From assembly GCA_902801205.1 (NCBI GenBank), contig CADCHE010000002.1:124001-188000 (forward strand): DNA of 64,000 bases. Reading direction: 5' to 3'. Below, piece by piece: positions 33,217-42,027 of this stretch. A program made the translations under genes and the position numbers. The stretch is from an uncultured Bacteroidia bacterium. GTDB taxonomy: Bacteria; Bacteroidota; Bacteroidia; Bacteroidales; UBA932. The notes beneath the pieces were generated by a model, which had not been told where the DNA came from, searched no databases, and saw only the letters and a list, made by a program, of their open reading frames with translations. Numbering within the stretch: the stretch's first letter is position 1; each line of letters opens with the position of its first letter.

Positions 33217-34137
33217 ATGGACAGACGCGATTTCCTGAGGGTAGGGGCGGCCTCCGCCGCCGCCCTCGCCTTTCCCGGTGCGGTGCAGGCTGCTCCGCGC
33301 GGCAACGTGGCCGGTCCCGACGGTGACCGGATGCGCGGGCATTTCTCGATGACGCAGATCTCCTCCGTGCTGAATACGCACGGGAATGCCTACCTGTTCC
33401 AAACCCGGGGCGGGAAGGTCGTCATGGTCGACGGCGGCTTCGAGGCGGAAGCGGGCCATGTGCGTGAACTGCTCTGGAAGGCGGGGAACCATGTCGACCT
33501 GTGGTTCATCTCACATCCGCACCGCGACCACATGGGCGCTTTCGACGAGATCCTGAAGGACCCGCAGGGGATATCCGTTGACAAGGTCGTCTATTCCCGG
33601 GTGCCTGACAGCTACCTCGACCTGGAGGGCGAGGCCGGCTATGCCCGCGGCTATTACCGGACGCTCGACTCGCTGCCCGCCGGTTCGACCGATGTCGTGA
33701 ACCTGCACAATACCGGCCAGCGCTTCGACATCGACGGTATCGGCATCAAGGTCCTCGGCGTCTCCAATCCGGAGATCCGGGTCAATCCCTACAACAACCA
33801 GTCGGTGGTCATCCGCTTGTGGGACGACAGCAAGTCGGTCGTCCTGCTGGGCGATGCGGGCATCGAGGCCGGCGACAAGCTGCTTGCCTCGCCGCACCGT
33901 GCCTGGCTGGACTGCGACTACATGCAGATGGCCCACCACGGCCAGAGCGGTTGTTCGGAGGCCTTCTACAAAGCCATCGACTTCCGCGCCTGCCTGTGGC
34001 CGGCACCGATGTGGCTCTGGGAACCGGCGCCGCAGCATGCGCACCTCAAGACACGCGAAACCCGCCGCTGGATGGACGAGAAGGGAATCACCGAACACCA
34101 TGTCGCCTGCCTGGAAGTCGACTGGGTATTGGAGTAG
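33217..34137 (+). CDS. Tat-exported metallo-beta-lactamase-fold protein, copy B
   Basis: A 306-residue tandem paralogue of the preceding protein. Tat signal DRRDFLRVG; metal motif HPHRDHMGAF; VLLGDAGIE; MAHHGQSGCSEAFYKAIDF identical to copy A. The C-terminal segment (LKTRETRRWMDEKGITEHH) is also nearly unchanged, while residues of about 120-160 differ, where substrate specificity may lie. The 19-bp gap implies co-transcription. Two exported hydrolases side by side between two LRR lipoproteins is an unusual layout. Confidence 0.85.
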   Translation: MDRRDFLRVGAASAAALAFPGAVQAAPRGNVAGPDGDRMRGHFSMTQISSVLNTHGNAYLFQTRGGKVVMVDGGFEAEAGHVRELLWKAGNHVDLWFISHPHRDHMGAFDEILKDPQGISVDKVVYSRVPDSYLDLEGEAGYARGYYRTLDSLPAGSTDVVNLHNTGQRFDIDGIGIKVLGVSNPEIRVNPYNNQSVVIRLWDDSKSVVLLGDAGIEAGDKLLASPHRAWLDCDYMQMAHHGQSGCSEAFYKAIDFRACLWPAPMWLWEPAPQHAHLKTRETRRWMDEKGITEHHVACLEVDWVLE

Positions 34138-34151
34138 TTTTTTCTGTTTCC

Positions 34152-37100
34152 ATGAACTGGAGAAACATCCTCTTGCTGCTGATCCTGCTGGTCGCGGGCT
34201 GTTCACAGGGGCGTGAACAGCCGCTTCCTGATCCGGAACCGGAACGCCCGGCGGGCAGCATCTATCCCCTCCCTGCCAGCCTGACGTCGTATTTCCGGGA
34301 CCATCCCGACGCGCTGCAGAACGTGGGAAGTACTGTCGAGATCAATCCTGACGGAACCATTCCCCGCCATAAGAACGTTCCGCACGCCACCTTGATCCGG
34401 ATCAAGGATCCGGAGAATCAGTACGGCATCGACAGCATCGACGAACTAATCGCGCTCTTTCCGGACGTCGAGCTGCTTGAATTGAAAGGGACTGCCGTCC
34501 GTGCCTTCCGGGGCAATGTCCCATCCCTGATGTCCCTCAGATGGGACGGTGCCTCCTGCCTGACCGAACTGGACCTCTCGTCCGCAAAGGAGAAACTCCG
34601 CCTGCTTTCGATCAGCGGGGCGCCGCTGAGGAAGTTGGATCTTTCCGGCTTTTCTTCGCTCGCGGACCTTTCGGTCGCCGATGGCGGGCTGACGGAGTTG
34701 AACCTGGAAGGCGCGAGCAGCTTGTGGTCTCTTTCCCTTTCCGGTCTCCCGTTGGAGAGGCTGGATATTTCTGACTGCGACCCGCTCCAGCGGGCCGATC
34801 TGTCCGGACTGGCCAGCCTGCAGACGCTTCGCTTGCTGCTGCCTCAAGAGCCCGTCGTGCAACTGGGCGAGAACCGGACGGTGCAACTCCAATTCGCCGA
34901 CCTGACCGGTGTGCAGACGCGGTCGGTCCTGACGCGTTCCGCCCAGAGCGTGGAAGTCAGGGTGGAAGTGAGTCCGGCCCTGAGCCAGCCCCTCGAACAG
35001 GGCGTACTGCTCTCCTCCACCGATCCGAATCCCTCTTTCTCCTCGGCCGGTGTGACGGTCGTCAAGGCCGAAACCAAGGACAAGACCTTCTCGGTCCTGC
35101 TGGAAGGCCTCATGCCCGCGACGACTTACCATGTGCGGGGGTACTTCCGGCATATGGCGGGCGACAAGGTCGTTACGCTGTATGGGGACCTCCTTTCCTT
35201 CGAGCTCGACCTCCTGGACAGGGAGTCGATCGTTACGTCCTATGTCGACCTGGGCCTTTCCGTCATGTGGGCGGACCAGAGCATCGGAATGGGCAATCCG
35301 GACGGAACCGGTGAAACCTTGCCGCCGCTGACATATGCCTGGGGTGCCGCCTCGACAAGCGGGGCGCCGCTGCAAGGGTCTGTATCCGGCAATCTGGACC
35401 GGGACCGGGACGCTGCCACCGTACACTGGAAGGGGGGCTGGCGGCTGCCTACCCGCGAAGAGGTCCAGGAACTGCTGGACAATTGCGATTTCATTCCTTC
35501 CCATACCGTTTCCGGAGGATTCACCGTCCGGAGCCGCATCAACGGGAGGACGATCTCCCTTCCTCCCCGCTTCCCGGACGCTGCCTCTCCGGCGAAGGAG
35601 AGCGCTTTCTGGACCTCTTCACCGGCGTCGGATCCGGGGGAAGCCTTGGCCTTCCATGCGTCCTGGATGAATGCGAGCGCCCCTCCCTCCGTGGAATTGA
35701 TCCCGATGCCGCGTGAAACGGATCTGGAAATCCGGCCGGTCTACGGCCGCAGGCCCGGCGACCGTTTCATCGCTTTCCGGGATCCGGAAATCCGTCGGAT
35801 CTGCACGAAGCATTGGGATACCGACGGCGATGGAGAGCTTTCGGAGGAAGAAGCGGCCGCCGTCACGGATATCGGGCTGGCTTTCAAGGACAACATCTCG
35901 ATCACTTCTTTCGACGAGTTCGCTTTCTTCACGGGATTGAAATCCCTTCCGAGCGGCGCGTTCAGCGGCTCCAACCTTGTCACGGTCACCTTCCCTGCAC
36001 AAATCCAGCGGATCCCTGAGCAGGCCTTCGCACAGTGCCTGGACCTGCAGCGGGTCGAGCTCCCGGACCAGTTGACGGACATCGGTGCGGAAGCTTTCTC
36101 CGGTTGTGGCTCCCTGGAGGCCATCCAATTCCCGCCCGGACTTGATTTCATCGGTGCGGAAGCTTTCCGGGGATGCAGAACGCTGCAGGAGGTCATCCTG
36201 CCTTCTTCTACCACCCGTATCAGGAAGGGTACCTTCCAGGGCTGTTCGTCCCTGGCCGTCTGCCCCTTGCCGGAAACGGTCGTGGAAGTGGAGGAAGACG
36301 CCTTCCAGGCGTGTTCCAGCTTGAAAGCGCTGGATCTGCCTCCTTCCGTGCGCCGCATCGGGCCGTCGGCATTCTCCGACTGCAGTGAGCTGGCATCGCT
36401 GACCTTCTCCGGCCCGGTGGAGGAGATTGGTGAAAGCGCCTTCGCCCGATGCGGGAAAATCATTTCGTTCACCCTTCCGGCAGCACTGCGCGTCCTGGGC
36501 AACTATGCGTTCGCCGGGTGCCGTTCCCTCGGCTATCTCATGCTCCCCGGACTTGAATCCATCCCTACAGGCCTATGTGGCGGCTGCACCTCCCTTGAAA
36601 CCGTCTACTTCTCCGATGATACGCGCGTGATCGGTTCCCAGGCGTTCATCTCCTGCCCCAATTTGAAGACGGTGCTTTTCCCTAAGAACCTGGAGACAAT
36701 CCAGAATAAAGCCTTCTCCGGCACGTCGCTGAGCGTCGTTTCCCTGGGGGAGAAGATGGTTTCCATCGGAGAAAGTGCTTTCGAGTCCTGCGTGAGGCTG
36801 AAAACGCTGTCGCTGGCTCCCGTCAAGGAGGGCGCGGTGATCGGAAAGTCCGCTTTCTGCGGTTGCACGTCGCTTGGCGACATTTCCCTGGGAGAGGGAT
36901 GGAGGCAGATTGCCAACCAAGCCTTCTCCCGGTGCACTGCTCTCCCGGGCATCGTGCTTCCGGAGAGTGCGGTAGAGCTGGGACGAGGCGTTTTCGAAGG
37001 GTGCGTGGCGCTGACGTCCGTTCACCTTCCCGCACAGCTTTCACTCCTGAATGCCGAGTTGTTCAAGAACTGTTCGCTGACCGAGATCGTTTTGCCGAGC

Positions 37101-37424
37101 CGCCTGATCGCGCTGAGGGAGTATGCCTTGTCCGGCAACTCCATCGAACGCATCGTCATTCCGTCCAGCGTCATTTCTGTGGATGCCCATGGCTTGTATG
37201 GCCTGTCTTCCCTGAAGGAACTCGTCCTGCTTCCCAAGACACCTCCCGCCATACCCGCCGATCTGTACGATCCGAAGGACGGCCCTATGGTGACGGATGC
37301 GGCCGGACTGACCCGCGTCTATATCCCGAAGGGGACTCGGGAGACCTACCTGAAAGACAAGGGGTGGGGGCATTTTGCGGCTCTCTTTTCCGAGGGCGTA
37401 CCCTCGTGGTATGAAGAACCATAG
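34152..37424 (+). CDS. Large multi-domain LRR lipoprotein with FISUMP-like insert
   Basis: A 1090-residue lipoprotein (lipobox LVAGC, Cys17). The N-terminal half follows the 30220 protein: IRIKDPENQYGIDSIDEL, LRR-type repeats, and a FN3-like domain (TTYHVRGYFRH). A module absent from the paralogue follows (about 358-535, YVDLGLSVMWADQ, WRLPTREEVQELLDNC), resembling the FISUMP/DUF1566 modules of Bacteroidetes surface proteins. Next comes an EF-hand-like loop (DTDGDGELSEEEA, near 555) and some twenty BspA-type LRR_5 repeats. The start is the Met opening the lipoprotein signal, 14 bp after the MBL stop; the frame itself extends upstream. Probably a surface adhesin or ligand binder. Confidence 0.82.
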   Translation: MNWRNILLLLILLVAGCSQGREQPLPDPEPERPAGSIYPLPASLTSYFRDHPDALQNVGSTVEINPDGTIPRHKNVPHATLIRIKDPENQYGIDSIDELIALFPDVELLELKGTAVRAFRGNVPSLMSLRWDGASCLTELDLSSAKEKLRLLSISGAPLRKLDLSGFSSLADLSVADGGLTELNLEGASSLWSLSLSGLPLERLDISDCDPLQRADLSGLASLQTLRLLLPQEPVVQLGENRTVQLQFADLTGVQTRSVLTRSAQSVEVRVEVSPALSQPLEQGVLLSSTDPNPSFSSAGVTVVKAETKDKTFSVLLEGLMPATTYHVRGYFRHMAGDKVVTLYGDLLSFELDLLDRESIVTSYVDLGLSVMWADQSIGMGNPDGTGETLPPLTYAWGAASTSGAPLQGSVSGNLDRDRDAATVHWKGGWRLPTREEVQELLDNCDFIPSHTVSGGFTVRSRINGRTISLPPRFPDAASPAKESAFWTSSPASDPGEALAFHASWMNASAPPSVELIPMPRETDLEIRPVYGRRPGDRFIAFRDPEIRRICTKHWDTDGDGELSEEEAAAVTDIGLAFKDNISITSFDEFAFFTGLKSLPSGAFSGSNLVTVTFPAQIQRIPEQAFAQCLDLQRVELPDQLTDIGAEAFSGCGSLEAIQFPPGLDFIGAEAFRGCRTLQEVILPSSTTRIRKGTFQGCSSLAVCPLPETVVEVEEDAFQACSSLKALDLPPSVRRIGPSAFSDCSELASLTFSGPVEEIGESAFARCGKIISFTLPAALRVLGNYAFAGCRSLGYLMLPGLESIPTGLCGGCTSLETVYFSDDTRVIGSQAFISCPNLKTVLFPKNLETIQNKAFSGTSLSVVSLGEKMVSIGESAFESCVRLKTLSLAPVKEGAVIGKSAFCGCTSLGDISLGEGWRQIANQAFSRCTALPGIVLPESAVELGRGVFEGCVALTSVHLPAQLSLLNAELFKNCSLTEIVLPSRLIALREYALSGNSIERIVIPSSVISVDAHGLYGLSSLKELVLLPKTPPAIPADLYDPKDGPMVTDAAGLTRVYIPKGTRETYLKDKGWGHFAALFSEGVPSWYEEP

Positions 37425-37446
37425 TTTAAACATATCATACAATCCA

Positions 37447-38691
37447 ATGATCAGAACAATGAATCGAACCTGCAAACTGGCCCTGGGTGCGCTGCTGGCC
37501 ACGGTCGTCCTCTGCGCCGTTTCCTGCGCCGGTCCGCAAGAGAAGAAGAACGAAGAAAAGACGTACGTCTGTGCCTACGTCTGGCCTTCCTGCCATGATG
37601 ACCCGCTGGCCCATAAGTGGCTCTGGGAAGAGGGTATCGGCGAATGGGAGGTGATCAAGCAGGGAGACAAGCGTTTCCCCGAACACTACCAGCCCCGCCA
37701 GCCGCTCTGGGGGTATGAAATGGACAACGACCCTGTCGTGGTGGAGAAGTGGATCCAGACCGCCCTCAAGTACGGCATCAACACCTTCATCTACGACTGG
37801 TACTGGTACAACGACCCGGAAGGATACAGCGGCCCGTATCTCGAAAGCGCGCTGAACGACGGTTTCCTGGGCGCACCGAGCCACAGCAAGATGAACTTCT
37901 ACATCATGTGGGCCAACCACGACGTGAAGTACAACTACTGGAACTATCACAAGTGGGGCGACAACGAAGAGCGTCTCTTCAACCCCGACGTGGACTGGGA
38001 CCAGTTCAAGAAGGTGGTCGCCCGCGTCATCTCCCAGTATTTCACGCAGCCCGAGTATGTGAAGATCGACGGCTGCCCGGTGCTGGGCATCTTCTCGATC
38101 GGCAACTTCATCCGCAGCTTCGGCTCCCTGGACGAGGCGGCCAAGGCGATGGCGTACTTCCGTGAGGAGGTCAAGAAAGCCGGTTTTCCGGACCTGCACC
38201 TGCAGGAGATCCAGGGCGGCGGCTACCGCATGTCCGATGAGACCATCCGGCGGATGCAGCAGAACATCGCCGCGCTGGGCATCAACAGCGAAGCGCTGTA
38301 CAACATGGGCGGCTTCCACGAGGACTACCTGCTCTACGGCAAGGAATCGATCGAGATCCGCAAGCAGTGGGACGCGGCGTTCGACGTGCCTGTCTTCCCG
38401 TGCGTCTCGATCGGCTGGGACGACACGCCCCGGTTCCCGGGCAAGGGTCCTGGCGACTGCTCCCGCTACAACCAAACCCCGCAGGCGTTCGCTGCGTTCC
38501 TGGCCAAGGCCAAGGAGTACATGGACGCGCATACCGACCAGCCCCGTTTCATGATGATCAACGCCTGGAACGAATGGGTGGAGGGCAGCTACCTCCTGCC
38601 GGACCGCATGCACGGCTTCGGATACCTGCAGGCCGTCCGCGACGTCCTTGACGGGAAGTACGACAATCCCACGCCGGAAGCGGGCCGCTGA
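37447..38691 (+). CDS. GH99/WbsX-like lipoprotein
   Basis: A 414-residue lipoprotein (CAVSC lipobox); a second Met at 37459 is equally possible as start. The body matches the GH99-like/WbsX fold: an early YVCAYVWPSCHDD block, INTFIYDWYWYND, and the C-terminal MMINAWNEWVEGSYLLPD, where a Trp-Asn-Glu-Trp signature holds the likely catalytic acid. GH99-type enzymes are endo-mannanases or endomannosidases; the WbsX branch is less well defined and rhamnose-linked substrates have been proposed for some members. Last gene of the GH78-LRR-MBL operon, ahead of a strong terminator. Confidence 0.78.
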   Translation: MIRTMNRTCKLALGALLATVVLCAVSCAGPQEKKNEEKTYVCAYVWPSCHDDPLAHKWLWEEGIGEWEVIKQGDKRFPEHYQPRQPLWGYEMDNDPVVVEKWIQTALKYGINTFIYDWYWYNDPEGYSGPYLESALNDGFLGAPSHSKMNFYIMWANHDVKYNYWNYHKWGDNEERLFNPDVDWDQFKKVVARVISQYFTQPEYVKIDGCPVLGIFSIGNFIRSFGSLDEAAKAMAYFREEVKKAGFPDLHLQEIQGGGYRMSDETIRRMQQNIAALGINSEALYNMGGFHEDYLLYGKESIEIRKQWDAAFDVPVFPCVSIGWDDTPRFPGKGPGDCSRYNQTPQAFAAFLAKAKEYMDAHTDQPRFMMINAWNEWVEGSYLLPDRMHGFGYLQAVRDVLDGKYDNPTPEAGR

Positions 38692-38721
38692 CGCGCGGCG
38701 CACTTTCCGGAAACGCTTTTC

Positions 38722-38757
38722 CCGGAGCCCGTTTTCCGAAGCGGCGCTCCGGTTTTT
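38722..38757 (+). terminator. Rho-independent terminator ending the GH78-LRR-MBL operon
   Basis: CCGGAGC (38722-38728) pairs with GCTCCGG (38746-38752), extended inside by CCG/CGG with one bulge, and is followed by five T. It lies 30 bp after the GH99-like stop and isolates that operon from the PUL promoter. Confidence 0.8.
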
Positions 38758-38776
38758 CCTTTTCATCCGTTTTTTT

Positions 38777-38792
38777 CTGCAATCGTTTGCAG
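38777..38792. promoter_or_regulatory. LacI-type operator 1, overlapping the PUL -33 element
   Basis: CTGCAATCGTTTGCAG is a near-perfect palindrome centred on CG, the standard LacI/GalR-family operator form. The -33 TTTG (38786-38789) lies inside it. Its 14-base core is the exact reverse complement of operator 2. Confidence 0.75.
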
Positions 38793-38816
38793 AATTGATA
38801 AAAAGTTATATATTTG
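38786..38816 (+). promoter_or_regulatory. PUL promoter
   Basis: TTTG (38786-38789), 19 bases, TATATTTG (38809-38816): both elements match the Bacteroidetes consensus at consensus spacing, the best promoter in the window. The leader to the ATG at 38860 is about 40 bases. Confidence 0.75.
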
Positions 38817-38843
38817 CGAAAAGGGTTTTATTTTACGGGTAAA

Positions 38844-38857
38844 TGCAAACGATTGCA
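38844..38857. promoter_or_regulatory. LacI-type operator 2, just before the first PUL start codon
   Basis: TGCAAACGATTGCA ends two bases before the ATG. It is the exact reverse complement of the core of operator 1, with centres 66 bp apart, so the promoter is bracketed by two equal sites. The LacI gene at the end of the same gene string is the obvious candidate binder. Confidence 0.75.
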
Positions 38858-38859
38858 AA

Positions 38860-40089
38860 ATGGATATGAATCGCTTCAGATATTCAGGCGGATGGCTCCT
38901 TTTCGTAATGGGAGTCCTGCTTATGTCGCTGTCGGCGGGCTGTTGCGTCCAGCGCCGGATCGTGGTTTCCAATCCGAGTGATTTCGACCGCTTGGGCGAA
39001 ATGGTGGAAGTTCCCGTGGAGGGGCTCGGCCTTCCCGCCGGAAGGACGTTTTCCCTGCAGGACGGCGAAGGCGGCGCGGTTCCGTTCCAGCTGACCTATG
39101 ACGGAAAGCTGATCTTCCAGGCCGACGTGCCTGCCGGCGGAAAAGCGGCCTACCGGCTCGTCTGCGACAAGGCCGGCGATCCGGCTCCGGTGTTCGACAC
39201 CGTGGCCTGCGGCTCCCACCGCGACGACCGGCTGGACGACATCGCCTGGGAAAACGACCGGACGGCCTTCCGGGCGTTCGGTCCCCGGCTCCAGGCTTCC
39301 GGCGCCCGTTCGTTCGGGTACGACGTGTTCACCAAGAGCGTCCGCTACCCGGTGGTGGACGAGCGCTACCGGCTCCAGCGCAAGGGCAAGAGCATCCATG
39401 CAGACAACGGAAACGGCATGGATGTGTACGAAGTGGGCCCGACGCTGGGCTGCGGGACCTCCGCCCTGCTGAATGGCGGAGAGATCGTCTATCCCTGGTG
39501 CTACAAGGAGTATGAAATCCTCGACAACGGTCCGCTCCGTTTCACCGTCCGGCTGACGTATGGCCCGGAAACGGTGGGGAGCGACACGGCGGTCGTGGAG
39601 ACCCGGCTCCTGTCCCTGGACGCCGGCTCTTATTTAAATAAGGTGGTCGTCCGTTATGACGGCCTGTCGTCGGGCGCGACGGCGGCGGCGGGCATCGTCG
39701 TCCACAAGGAGAACCCGGACGACGGCTTCATCGACGCAGGGGAGGGAATCCTGGCCTATCCCGACCTGGGCGGCAGCGCCGACCGGCGGCACGGCCTCAT
39801 CTTCTGCGGCGTCTTGCGTCCCGGCGGTTTCGACCGGGCGGCTTACGTGACGCTCAATCCGGACGGCAGTCCGATCTCGGACGGAGCCACCGGCCATCTG
39901 CTGGGCTCCTGCGCCTATGCGCCCGGCTCGGAATTCACCTACTGGTTCGGCAGCGGCTGGACGAAGGCCCTGCCTGCGGAGAAGGGAGGGAATACCCCCG
40001 TAAAGGATTTCGAGGCGTGGAAGGCGGTCCTGCGTGACGCCGCCCGGCGCATCGCGCAGCCGCTGGTGGTTGAGGTATCCGGCCGCTGA
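38860..40089 (+). CDS. DUF4861-family lipoprotein, first gene of the PUL
   Basis: A 409-residue lipoprotein (LSAGC lipobox). It opens with VVSNPSDFDRLGEMVEVPV, a wall-side beta domain typical of DUF4861, and continues with AFGPRLQASGARSFGYDVFT and YPWCYKEYEILDNGPLRFTV, the long beta-sandwich that defines the family. DUF4861 proteins occur in PULs for uronic-acid-rich glycans such as ulvan; a member from an ulvan locus has, as I recall, been described as an oligosaccharide dehydratase. Activity here is unproven. It is directly downstream of the operator-flanked promoter. Confidence 0.78.
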   Translation: MDMNRFRYSGGWLLFVMGVLLMSLSAGCCVQRRIVVSNPSDFDRLGEMVEVPVEGLGLPAGRTFSLQDGEGGAVPFQLTYDGKLIFQADVPAGGKAAYRLVCDKAGDPAPVFDTVACGSHRDDRLDDIAWENDRTAFRAFGPRLQASGARSFGYDVFTKSVRYPVVDERYRLQRKGKSIHADNGNGMDVYEVGPTLGCGTSALLNGGEIVYPWCYKEYEILDNGPLRFTVRLTYGPETVGSDTAVVETRLLSLDAGSYLNKVVVRYDGLSSGATAAAGIVVHKENPDDGFIDAGEGILAYPDLGGSADRRHGLIFCGVLRPGGFDRAAYVTLNPDGSPISDGATGHLLGSCAYAPGSEFTYWFGSGWTKALPAEKGGNTPVKDFEAWKAVLRDAARRIAQPLVVEVSGR

Positions 40090-40120
40090 CATCCGGCCCG
40101 GCCCGCTGATACCCGCTGTT

Positions 40121-40128
40121 TATGTTTG
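40121..40128 (+). promoter_or_regulatory. Possible internal PUL promoter
   Basis: TATGTTTG in the 63-bp gap before the BACON gene, without a -33 element at the right distance. This is the longest gap in the PUL after the first gene. Weak support. Confidence 0.3.
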
Positions 40129-40152
40129 AGAACCTGAAATGTTGTTTATCAT

Positions 40153-42000
40153 ATGAAAAAAACGATTCAATGTCTTGCCGCCGGGGCCCTGCTTGTACTG
40201 TTGCCCGGCCTTCTGGCGACCTCCTGCATCCGGGAGGATAACAATGCCGTCAGGCTGCAGGTCAAGGATTTGCCGGAGACGGTGACTTTCGCGGCCGTCC
40301 CTGCGGCCCCGGAAGCGTTCACCATCGATGCGAAAGAAATCTGGGTCATCCGGAAAAAGGGTCTGGACTGGATTTCCGTCGATCCGGGGAGCGGTGGCAG
40401 CGGAACGTATCCGATCCACCTGTCGTCGGACGTCAATGAGTGGGAGTTCCCCCGAGAAGGGGAGCTGATCATCGCCTCTCCTTCCTTCACCAAGACGGTC
40501 AAGGTCGTCCAGGAAGCCGCCGTCATCATCGGTGCGGTGGATTTTTCCGGATTTGAAGGGGAGACGTTCCGGATTCCTTCCATGGAAGGATCCTATTCTT
40601 TTGAAATGACCGCCAACCTGGAGTGGACGGTATCCCTCCGCGACCTTCCTTGGGCAACGTTCTCTCCGACGGAAGGCGTGCGGAAGACGCCGACGGCGGT
40701 TACCGTTTCCGCGCAGGCGAACGAGGTGACCGAGCCGCGTACCGGCTACATCGACTTTACGATGCCCGACGGAACGGTCGTGACGCTGGCCGTCGAACAG
40801 GAAGCGTTCGATGCGGAGCTCTCGCTGTCCGTGAATTCCGTGACGGCCTCGGCATCCGGCACCGTCGAGCCGGAAACCGTCATCCTTTTCTCCAATGCCG
40901 AGTGGACCTCGTCTTCCGATGCCGACTGGCTGTCGGTGGAACCTGCGAGCGGTGAAGCCGGCGAAACCCCGGTGAAGATCATCGCCGGAAGCAATGCGAC
41001 GGCAAAAGACCGGGAGGGGAAGGTCGTGTTCGACAACCATGGCAGGAAAATGGAATTGACCGTCACCCAGTATTGGGAGCGCCTGGACCTGTCCGCCGAA
41101 ACGGTCGCATTGAATCCGCAGGGAACCGGATCCGCCGCGGACGGCGAGCCCTGCCAGGTCGACCTGCAGGCCAGCGGCCCCTGGACGGTCTCGGCTCCGG
41201 ACTGGATTACCGTCTCTCCGGCGTCCGGTGACGGAGATGCCGTCCTTACGGTGCGTGCGACGCAAAACGACATCGACGACCGTCAGGGCGAGATAACGGT
41301 GACTTGCGGCCGCCTGACGGGCGTCATCACCGTCAGCCAGGAGTACGGTTCGCCCGATTTCATCGATCTGGTCAAGGAACAGGAACTGGTCTGGCCGACG
41401 AAGGATACGAAGGCCGCCGTCGAGGCATATTCTCCGGAGTGGGTCTCGAAGGGCATCGGCCGTCCTTCTACGCACGCCGATCTCGCCTATTGCCAGTGGG
41501 TCGCCTGCGAAGCCAGCCTGGCGATGGGATTCAATCTGCTGTATGTCATCGCCAGCAACGGCAACCTCGTGAGCCGCAACAACTGGACGGACGACGCCCT
41601 GGTCTTCCATATCCCCGTGCTTTCGCTGCCGGCCGGGAAGACGGTCCGTTTCCTCTTCAACATGCAGGGCCTCGGCGGCCAGCCTGCCTATTGGGCGGCC
41701 GAAATCAACCTGGACGGGACCTGGGTCATGATGGATACCGGGGCGACATACCAGTCCCCTAACCTTCAGGCGCCGGCGAACCTCTTCTTGAGCGTGACGG
41801 GATCCCTGCCGTTCGAAGCGAGGTATGTCGTGCCGGAAACCATCAAGAAGAAAGAAATCCAGCTTCGGATCCGTGTCGCTGACGGAACATTCGCCATCAA
41901 CGGCACGACGATTTCGACGGTGGCCGGCAAGAGTTCGTCCCTGCGTTTCCAGGCCAACAGCAATTACGGCGGACAGGGAATGACCGTCCGGGTCGAATAG
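40153..42000 (+). CDS. BACON-repeat surface lipoprotein
   Basis: A 615-residue lipoprotein (ATSC lipobox). About four BACON-like immunoglobulin repeats cover residues 30-400, each with the W(I/L)SV-P-SG core (WISVDPGSG, WLSVEPASG, WITVSPASG) and a closing VxQE strand. The C-terminal 215 residues (WPTKDTKAAVEAYSPEWVS; LVFHIPVLSLPAGKTVRFLF) form a different beta-rich domain without a family I recognise, possibly the glycan-binding part. BACON arrays usually act as spacers that hold a functional domain away from the cell surface. Position in the PUL suggests a surface glycan-binding or handling role. Confidence 0.78.
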   Translation: MKKTIQCLAAGALLVLLPGLLATSCIREDNNAVRLQVKDLPETVTFAAVPAAPEAFTIDAKEIWVIRKKGLDWISVDPGSGGSGTYPIHLSSDVNEWEFPREGELIIASPSFTKTVKVVQEAAVIIGAVDFSGFEGETFRIPSMEGSYSFEMTANLEWTVSLRDLPWATFSPTEGVRKTPTAVTVSAQANEVTEPRTGYIDFTMPDGTVVTLAVEQEAFDAELSLSVNSVTASASGTVEPETVILFSNAEWTSSSDADWLSVEPASGEAGETPVKIIAGSNATAKDREGKVVFDNHGRKMELTVTQYWERLDLSAETVALNPQGTGSAADGEPCQVDLQASGPWTVSAPDWITVSPASGDGDAVLTVRATQNDIDDRQGEITVTCGRLTGVITVSQEYGSPDFIDLVKEQELVWPTKDTKAAVEAYSPEWVSKGIGRPSTHADLAYCQWVACEASLAMGFNLLYVIASNGNLVSRNNWTDDALVFHIPVLSLPAGKTVRFLFNMQGLGGQPAYWAAEINLDGTWVMMDTGATYQSPNLQAPANLFLSVTGSLPFEARYVVPETIKKKEIQLRIRVADGTFAINGTTISTVAGKSSSLRFQANSNYGGQGMTVRVE

Positions 42001-42027
42001 AATGAGATAACATAAAAGATAACCATC

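Noticed and set aside
32274-34137. Tandem MBL genes as a sequence assembly duplication
   Set aside because: The two genes differ at many positions, including whole segments near residues 120-160, and have different signal peptides, so they are true paralogues.
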